Shown here: positions 58,951 through 64,000 of the stretch, piece by piece
Layout: each line of letters starts with the position of its first letter
How positions within the stretch are numbered: position 1 is the stretch's first letter
From: Linanthus parryae
Taxonomy: Eukaryota; Streptophyta; Magnoliopsida; Ericales; Polemoniaceae
Assembly (NCBI GenBank): GCA_023055425.1
Contig: JALGPY010000002.1
Span: 46,764,321 to 46,828,320 of the forward strand
Reading direction: 5' to 3'
DNA length: 64,000 nt
Notes under the pieces: generated by a model
Databases searched by the model: none
Seen by the model: only the letters and a program-made list of their open reading frames with translations
What the model was told of the DNA's origin: nothing
Translations under genes and position numbers: made by a program

Positions 58951-59130
58951 AGTCTGCGATTGATTATGTTCATGTCTTGTTATTCTTCTGTAACCTCTTC
59001 GAGTTCCAGACCAGATTGTGTCACAATGGCAGTAGCAAGTAGCAACGCCTCCAACGAAGTAGACCAAAATGATCAACAAATTAAATTCAAGCGAAAATCT
59101 TCCCTCTTCTGCCCGAGAAATTTTTAGATA

Positions 59131-59994
59131 CTCCAAGAGCACCACGTAAGCACGACACTTGGTGCTCCACGCCATTCATTAACTGACACATGTCCCACTA
59201 GGGTTAACCACTACCCTTATAGGTTATAGAAAAAAAATCAGAATCCTGCTTGGCTATTTTCTGCCCCCCCCCCCCCCCCCAAAAAAAAAAAAAAAAAAAA
59301 CCCATCAAACTCAATTAAACCCCAATTGGGGCATACGGAGCACTTACATCAAGCCAAAGTCCCATAATAGGTTTCTTCATCTCAAATCAACTCATCTCTC
59401 TCTCTCCTTTACCCATGCCAAAACCAAAAAAATTGAAACAAGAAATCAAACCCAATTTTTTGGTCAAATCGGACAACAGAAGGGTTAATCACCTCAAATC
59501 GAACTACAACAGCTGACTAGAGAAGACGAATAAGATGAGGCGTTCTCACCTCTCGTTCGAGAGAGGTAGAGAGCGAGAGAGAGGGTGAAAGAGATACTCC
59601 ATCAGAAATCACGTGCTTTCTACTAGTTTAATTTAAATGCTCCGCTGATTGTCAATACTCCATCAAGTTTGGAATGGGATAAGAATTTTTGAACAAATAA
59701 GGGAGTCGACACTCCTATGTTTTCGAGAATTCTTGTTTAGAGCAAGTCGTACAGAAATATGTACTGAAACAACGGAGGCGAAATGTGGTGTATTTAAGGA
59801 AAATACGCATTAAAAATTGTTATAATTATTCACAAATAAATAATAAAACGACACACTCGCAGAAAGTAAGCATAAACATTCATAAGATCAGATGTAGTAG
59901 GCTTCAATAACTGGAACTTTTACAACAACATATTAATAAAACGGCACACTCAAAGAAGGTAATAAGCATAAACACCCATAACATATCGTACTCT
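59131..59994. other. Host sequence, with a 17-C/20-A homopolymer junction
   Basis: No gene seen. C run 59264-59280 is followed directly by A run 59281-59300. The part from about 59838 on resembles the 3' flank of the defensin-like loci, including a small local duplication of CACACTC / AAG..GTAA / AGCATAAACA. Confidence 0.5.
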
Positions 59995-60422
59995 TCAAGT
60001 ACAGGTGACACAGTCGCATACGTTTCCGGCTGTACACCCCGAATAGATGGCGTTTTATCCCAACGCTGCGCAACGTGCGGCACAAACAGCACCGATACCA
60101 AAAATAGGATACGAGCAAATATCGGGAATCACTTCAACGTCTACGCATCCGCTCCATCCGGCGTCAATTTTTCTTGCTAACTTTCCTGCAAACGAATTCA
60201 TATATTACTAATTAGCTAGCTAGGGCTTTTAATCAGAAATCAATTTGAGAGATAATGGGGAGTAAATATAGAATTTAAGAGATAATTTATATACTCAGGG
60301 GAACAGATGTAGGGAGTGAGTTTCTTACCAGGGGAACCGGCCACAACTATGAAAAATATCATACATGAAGCAATGAACAACAACTTGGTAGGAGCTGATC
60401 CATTGTTCTTTTTCACTGCCAT
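59995..60422 (-). pseudogene. Defensin-like gene copy 3, with a premature stop
   Basis: Exon 1 is 60422-60329 and exon 2 is 60185-59995, phase 1, donor GTAAG and acceptor TTTGCAG, intron 143 bp; spliced length is 95 codons in frame with the family's terminal TGA. Exon 1 encodes a signal peptide (core KLLFIASCMIFFIVVAGS). Exon 2 has the family cysteines, but an in-frame TAA at 60057-60055 (codon 75) falls between the fourth and fifth cysteines. The C-terminal half (C-X-C-X2-C) remains in frame beyond it. Either a recent pseudogene or a truncated four-cysteine peptide. The TATA box lies at 60473-60480. Confidence 0.7.
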
Positions 60423-60472
60423 GTTTCTAAATCGATTTGTTTGTGCAGGAAAATGAACTAACCCTTCACCGG

Positions 60473-60480
60473 TATTTATA
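60473..60480 (-). promoter_or_regulatory. TATA box of defensin-like copy 3
   Basis: Minus-strand TATAAATA in the same context as at 13200-13207, 51 bp upstream of the ATG. Confidence 0.65.
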
Positions 60481-60651
60481 GGGTCAGTTTCAAAGCGCGA
60501 GTGAGTGTTTATTTGTGAAAGTTTTGTTACTAATAATTTACATCTAGAGCAATCTAGCTACAAAGAGAGGAAAGGGATGGTCAACTACATTTTATCAAGT
60601 GAGTCACGACGTTACTGTGTATTCCATTCCACTTGTGTATAGCAATACTAG

Positions 60652-60903
60652 TACCACTCCGTCCCACCTCTAATGCACCATTGGAGGTGGGACTAAAGAC
60701 AAAAAATTATTCTATTTTACTAATTTGTCCTCATAAGGAGGAAACAATTACACATCGTTATCAAAAGATCACATCACATGTAGAGTATTAATGAGGGTAT
60801 TGTTGCCAATAAATCAGTTTAAGTTTACCAAAAAAAGAAACTTCTAAAAGTAAGTGGAGGTCCAAATAAGGAAATTGTACATTGGAGGTGGGACGGAGTG
60901 GTA
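60652..60903. mobile_element. Stowaway-like MITE with a divergent core
   Basis: 252 bp from TACCACTCCGTCCCACCTC to GAGGTGGGACGGAGTGGTA. The ends match the family but the core (CAAAAAATTATTCTATTTTAC ...) does not resemble copies at 2186, 7534, 12432 or 61069. Confidence 0.75.
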
Positions 60904-61068
60904 TGTATCATCAAGACATCGACATCTCCATTCCACATGCAAAGATTTGTAACCAATAATTTACATCTAGAGCAATCTAGCTATAAAGAGAGGAAAGGGA
61001 TGGGCAACTACATTTTATCACGTGAGTCACGACGTTACTGTGTATTCCATTCCACTTGTGTACTGCAA

Positions 61069-61329
61069 TACCACTCCGTCGCACCTCTAACGCACCATTT
61101 GGACTTTTTCACCCGTAACTGGGTCACTTTGACCCGATGATTTGGATCGCAAAATGATGAAATTTTTCGATAATTTTTTTATGGTCTTGTAGAATAAGAG
61201 CTACTCTATAACATTACGAAAAAATTATTTAAAAGTTACAAAGTTTTGCTATCCAAAACATCGGGTCAAAGTGACCAGTGAATAGTGGTAAAAGTCAAAA
61301 TGGTGCAAAAGAGGTAGGACGGAGTGGTA
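61069..61329. mobile_element. Stowaway-like MITE, canonical core
   Basis: 261 bp from TACCACTCCGTCGCACCTC to GACGGAGTGGTA with mirrored GGGTCACTTTGACCCGA-type arms, like the copies at 2186-12693. It occupies the same point in the duplicated unit as the MITE at 60652. Confidence 0.78.
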
Positions 61330-61388
61330 TGTATCATCAAGACATCAACAACTCCATTCCACATGCAAAGAGCTCACGTTTATTTTTC

Positions 61389-61934
61389 GGGTAATTTTCA
61401 CTTACACCCCCTCAGTTTTGGATGATCTTCACCAACACCCCTCCTAGATTGGAAAACTTCATTTACACTCCTTTTGACTACCAATCTTGTTGTCACTTAC
61501 ACATCTTCTGTGTATTTACTCTGTTAGTCGACATGGTAACTTCATAAATCCAATTGTTTTGGACATATTTACCCTTATAAAGGCTGCAAAGGCCAATCAA
61601 GTAAACTCTACCTTAAGCCAACCCCGACTTTCGCTTGTACTACTAGATGCACCATGTTCATAAACGTATGCGAGAGATGCGATGAAATACAAAATTTTGC
61701 ACTTGTTAAGAGTACATATTGGGGTGAATTGACCTTTGCAGTCCATGTAAGGATAAATATTCCGAAAATATAGATTTGAGAAGCTACCCTACCATTTAAC
61801 AGAGAGAATACGTAGAGGGGGTGTGAGTGATACCGTGTTTGAGAGTCATAAGGGGTGTAAGTGAAATTTTCCAAACTAGAAGGGGTGCAAGTGAAGATAA
61901 CTCTAAATTGAGAGGGTGTAAGTGAATTTCACCC
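61389..61934. mobile_element. Mutator-type MITE
   Basis: 546 bp with inverted ends (GGGTAATTTTCACTTACACC at the left; AGTGAATTTCACCC at the right) and the perfect 9-bp duplication TTATTTTTC (61380-61388 and 61935-61943). The subterminal parts contain several CACTTACACC/GGGTGTAAGTG words. No coding capacity. Confidence 0.88.
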
Positions 61935-62070
61935 TTATTTTTCAAGTTCAGTAGATATGAGATTTCTTACAACAAAACATTACTGTGTATTCCATCGAAA
62001 ATTTATGTAAAATACATAACACAATTGGAGCAAATAATTTTTTTCCGATAGAATACACATTAATGTTTTA

Positions 62071-62198
62071 GGGTTGGCAGGTTAATATTAACCTGCCAAC
62101 CCTAATGGTACGTTTGAAATTTCTTACAACAAAACATTACTGTCTTATTGGAGCAAACAATAAGAAATTTCAAACGTACCATTAGGGTTGGCAGGTTA
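62071..62198. repeat. Compound palindrome with three alternating copies
   Basis: AGGGTTGGCAGGTTAA at 62071-62086 is followed immediately by its perfect complement up to 62104 (34-base palindrome, no spacer). From there about 39 bases (TTAACCTGCCAACCCTAATGGTACG...) recur inverted at about 62159-62198 after a 33-base spacer. One unit thus occurs in orientation plus, minus, plus. Confidence 0.85.
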
Positions 62199-62830
62199 AT
62201 GTTTATTTGCAACTTCTTCTACAAGCTATATTTCTCAATTGCAATTGCGGTTTCGAATAATGGAGAATGTCAAATCTGTTACTACATTCGATATTATATC
62301 TTGTGACCATATGAGTGATTAAATGGTATGTCGATGTGGACCGTGTTTTGAATTCAAAACATGTCTCTTTATCACATATACAATACTTCAACTTATCCTT
62401 ATCCCAATAGCCTTCTCCAATCATGCCTCACTTTCTTTACCTAATTAAGGTAACATTTTATCTTTGTCGAAAAAATAAATAAGAAGTTGCTTGCTTTGTG
62501 GTTTTTAAAATTTTATAAAAAGTTTTAGTTACATTCTTTCCAGAAAACGGTTGCTTACTTATCTTCTATTTTATCCCCTTATAAGTAAATTTTACAAGTA
62601 AAAATAAGAAATGTTGTAGTTAGAAAAACTACTCTTTCATTCTTAAAATAAGATTAAAAAAGTTACCAAAAATAAGACGTAAACGAAAATGATCATATTA
62701 TAAATATTTTATTAGTTAAAAAAAAGTTAAAATTCGTCTAAAATTAGACAAAGAAAGTGGGGCCTGGGTCTAACAGACTTTTAATTTTGTGTTTTAATTA
62801 AACATCGAACTATACAGAGGGTCCCGTGTT
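62199..62830. other. No recognised gene
   Basis: AT-rich sequence without coding features. A minus frame at 62424-62203 is unrecognised. Confidence 0.5.
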
Positions 62831-64000
62831 GTTTGCGTAGGGGAACAAAAAGATCTCATCGTTCTGCTATCCATATATTCGGGCAAAGCGCTCGAAGTAC
62901 TGGTGATGAAAATCAAAACAAGAGTGCGTGGAGATGCCTTTCTTTGACTATGAAAGGAGAAATGCTTTCTATAAAGTATGAATCTTGGGGGCTAGAGCCC
63001 TGCTTTGGAGGATTTTTTATCAGAGGAAATCTGAGGCCTCTATTTCATTTGAACTAAAAGAAAACGCAACGAAAAAGGGAGAACTAAGGTCAAATCGGGA
63101 CTACCTCCTATCTCAATAGGCGATAGGGCTGCTAGGGCCGGCCTTTTCTATCCTTTATCGATAGGCTAGAGCCTAGTCAACAACAGGACTTCTTTAGAAT
63201 GCCTAAGAGAAGAAGCTGGTAGAGTAGAGAACTGAAAATCCTCGTGGTCACCAGTTCAAATCTGGTTCCTGGCACATGATTTATTTGTATAAGTATCATT
63301 CGTAAAGGGTCTCAAAGCCCATCTCGTTAGAGAAACAACCAACCCATTCCCCATCCAGTGACCGCTCCCCTTTTGTTCGAGTTTGCGAATTGCCGAATCC
63401 AAGGTAACACTAAGAAAAGATCTATTTTTTATGTTTTATTTGCGAAAAGCTAGAATTGAAATAAGAAATTATATCATTGTAGGGATAAGTTGAATCTCGA
63501 TGAGGTTCTCTACGTTGATGGGCATTGGGCATTCGTTCTTCAGCTCATAATAGAAGAAATCAAACTCTAGCTACATTGCCCCTCCTCTCCAACTCAAACA
63601 GCAGGGAGGAAAGGCTAAGTACTATGCTGCGGGCTTTCATCCTCTCATCTTAACAACAAGTACCGTGTTTACAAGAACTTCTTTTCTAAGAGAGGACTTA
63701 TTCGAACATAGAAGAAGCACAATCTTGGGACAAGGCATACGTATCATAATAATCTGAGCTGCAAATAGAAGCATCGATAAAGCTCGGAGAAGCGAAGCAG
63801 ACAAATTGCTTAGATAGAACAACTTAGGATCGTTACAGGCTCATTCAATCAGTAGAAAGGAACATAGAGATTCGTTCACTCCTCTAACTGAGGAGATCAA
63901 TGCAATCCGCTCATTAACAAGAACAAGCACATCAATACAATAAATACTATAAGAACTATCTGACAATGAAACATAAGGATCAGTATGATAGAGAAGAAGC
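62831..64000. other. Probable organelle-derived DNA, continuing past the window
   Basis: Composition shifts to balanced, mitochondrial-like sequence (GGGCAAAGCGCTCGAAGTAC, GGGCTAGAGCCCTGC, GGGCCGGCC, GCTAGAGCCTAGTC). It contains a plastid-type trnF remnant, as plant mitochondrial genomes commonly do. No intact protein gene identified. The left border is an estimate. Confidence 0.5.
63213..63276 (+). pseudogene. trnF-GAA: Remnant of plastid-type tRNA-Phe(GAA)
   Basis: AACTGAAAATCCTCGTG is the anticodon arm with GAA, and CACCAGTTCAAATCTGGTTC is the T arm, followed by CTGGCACA at the 3' end, the familiar chloroplast trnF 3' half. There is one extra G (CTCGTGGTCACC). The 5' half is reduced to AAGCTGGTAGAGTAGAG, so the acceptor and D arms cannot form. 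Not expected to be functional. Confidence 0.75.

Larger units (their letters stand above)
52940..59130 (+). mobile_element. L1-type LINE, plus strand, heavily mutated
   Basis: ORF1 starts at 53173 and ORF2 near 54719; RNase H relics extend past 58890. At least eight frame breaks are visible, one at a 16-G run (55523-55538). The ends are not exact: no clear A tail or TSD was found, and the RNase H part is interrupted by an insertion at 58469-58754. It belongs to a different L1 lineage from the one at 13567 (different ORF1 sequence). Confidence 0.82.
60529..61375. repeat. Tandem duplication of the copy 3 upstream region, each half with a MITE
   Basis: Unit 1 starts near 60529 and unit 2 near 60949 (ATAATTTACATCTAGAGCAA in both). 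Both hold AGAGAGGAAAGGGATGG, GAGTCACGACGTTACTGTGT and ATTCCATTCCACTTGTGTA, then a MITE, then GTATGTATCATCAAGACATC and CTCCATTCCACATGCAAAGA. Unit length is about 420 bp. Confidence 0.85.

Noticed and set aside
63213..63276. Functional tRNA gene
   Set aside because: The acceptor and D arms cannot form, and there is an extra base after the anticodon stem; called a remnant.

Overview
The window is nuclear DNA of a flowering plant, probably a eudicot. Evidence: two L1-type LINEs with plant ORF1/ORF2 architecture, Ty1/copia and Ty3/gypsy LTR elements, Stowaway, hAT and Mutator-type MITEs, organelle-derived segments, and fragments of plant gene families (a galacturonosyltransferase-like enzyme, a DRD1/CLASSY-type SNF2 remodeler, defensin-like peptides). 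It is gene-poor. Most of the 64 kb is transposons, several nested, with exact target-site duplications (TSDs) that fix their borders. I cannot name the species.

Layout: 1-1149 is probably the end of a Mutator-like element carrying a gene fragment. 2186-12693 holds three Stowaway-like MITEs and two related non-coding LTR elements (A1 2726-7386, A2 8891-12422, minus strand). 12707-13152 (minus) is a two-exon gene for a secreted 8-cysteine defensin-like peptide, the best candidate for an intact host gene. Its promoter is cut 160 bp from the ATG by a 9.2-kb nested insertion (13313-22487): a small LTR element whose left LTR took an L1 LINE (13567-19645) and whose right LTR took a Pack-MULE (21007-22452) with a GATL-type gene fragment. 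22600-23400 looks like mitochondrial DNA between AT/CA microsatellites. 23799-31348 holds a hAT MITE, a truncated gypsy LTR-gag piece, a Sirevirus-like LTR, an inverted LINE fragment and a hAT-like element. 31549-35456 is a DRD1/CLASSY-type pseudogene split by a copia element (32027-34738). 36360-42494 is mostly unrecognised sequence with small repeats. 42495-48826 is a very young non-coding copia-type element (B), 49734-51531 a small non-autonomous element (C). 52940-59130 is a decayed LINE. Defensin-like pseudogenes lie at 51833-52140 and 59995-60422. 60529-61934 has a tandem duplication, two MITEs and a Mutator MITE; 62071-62198 a compound palindrome; the right end (from about 62830) looks organellar, with a plastid trnF remnant.

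The most unusual signal is shared by the non-coding LTR families A, B and C. Their interiors lack recognisable proteins and are filled with short hairpins. Within a family the loop is nearly constant while the stem sequence changes from hairpin to hairpin with pairing kept. These elements have intact ends and, in A2 and B, almost identical LTRs, so they moved recently, presumably using proteins made elsewhere. I did not find this hairpin design in anything I know about these families; structured RNA for packaging, stability or silencing evasion is a hypothesis only.

The defensin-like locus exists in three paralogous copies here, which share promoter, exon and 3' sequence. Comparing them shows how insertions and deletions reshaped each one.
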